Source of the DNA: an uncultured Campylobacter sp.
GTDB lineage: Bacteria > Campylobacterota > Campylobacteria > Campylobacterales > Campylobacteraceae
Assembly (NCBI RefSeq): GCF_937890585.1
Contig: NZ_CALACG010000260.1
Coordinates: 1 to 5,667, forward strand
Direction of reading: 5' to 3'
DNA length: 5,667 nucleotides
Shown: positions 5,639 to 5,667 of the stretch, one piece after another
Position numbering within the stretch: position 1 is the stretch's first letter
Layout: each line of letters starts with the position of its first letter
Notes under the pieces: generated by a model
Databases searched by the model: none
What the model saw: the letters and a program-made list of their open reading frames with translations, nothing else
What the model was told of the DNA's origin: nothing
Translations under genes and position numbers: made by a program

Positions 5639-5667
5639 CTGTCTCTTATACACATCTCCGAGCCCAC
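5639..5667. other. Nextera/Tn5 mosaic-end adapter left at the contig end (not genomic)
   Basis: Positions 5639-5657 read CTGTCTCTTATACACATCT, the 19-bp Tn5 mosaic end used in Nextera libraries. CCGAGCCCAC follows (5658-5667), the start of the known read-2 adapter extension. All 29 bases match. Translated on the minus strand it gives MGSEMCIRD plus most of a serine codon, a known false N-terminus in draft genomes. Confidence 0.97.

Noticed and set aside
5638..5667. AspRS N-terminal extension [10 protein letters not shown] with a GTG start
   Set aside because: It is the translation of the Nextera adapter; the true N-terminus lies beyond the contig end.
1..5667. CRISPR array, transposase or integrase
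   Set aside because: No spaced direct repeats and no DDE, serine or tyrosine recombinase motifs in any substantial reading frame.

Overview
The window looks like a Campylobacter chromosome segment, probably close to C. concisus. This rests on AT-rich DNA, Campylobacter-type AspRS, adenylate kinase and pyrophosphatase sequences, and the order aspS-adk-ppa on one strand, which from memory also occurs in C. jejuni. No database search was run, so the species is an inference.

Layout, left to right. Positions 1-117 hold an AT-rich control region with two small dyads, a TATAAT box and a strong ribosome binding site. These lead into one plus-strand gene (118-1716) for a 532-residue cytoplasmic protein of unknown function. 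This gene is clearly more AT-rich than the rest of the window. A gap of about 180 bases (1717-1897) shows nothing convincing. Next comes a minus-strand tRNA with a CAT anticodon and encoded CCA (1898-1974), with its own TATAAT box. From there everything is on the minus strand: inorganic pyrophosphatase (ppa, 2098-2616) with a textbook terminator, a small exported OB-fold protein of the YgiW/YdeI type (2687-3022), adenylate kinase (adk, 3131-3700), and aspartyl-tRNA synthetase (aspS, 3955 to the right edge).

The minus-strand block is core housekeeping: AspRS charges tRNA, Adk balances adenine nucleotides, and Ppa removes the pyrophosphate released by tRNA charging and other nucleotidyl reactions. 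The small OB-fold protein is probably periplasmic and sits between adk and ppa. Its ribosome binding site lies inside a perfect 15-bp inverted repeat, the most interesting regulatory structure here. The unknown gene lies on the 3' side of the tRNA, where integrative elements usually insert, so it may be the edge of an accessory island extending left of the window.

The last 29 bases (5639-5667) are not genomic. They match the Nextera/Tn5 mosaic-end sequencing adapter. The aspS reading frame runs into it and gains a false N-terminus ([10 protein letters not shown]), while the true first 25 or so codons are missing. I did not find a convincing new multi-gene system; the leads are the unknown gene with its control region and the hairpin before the OB-fold gene.
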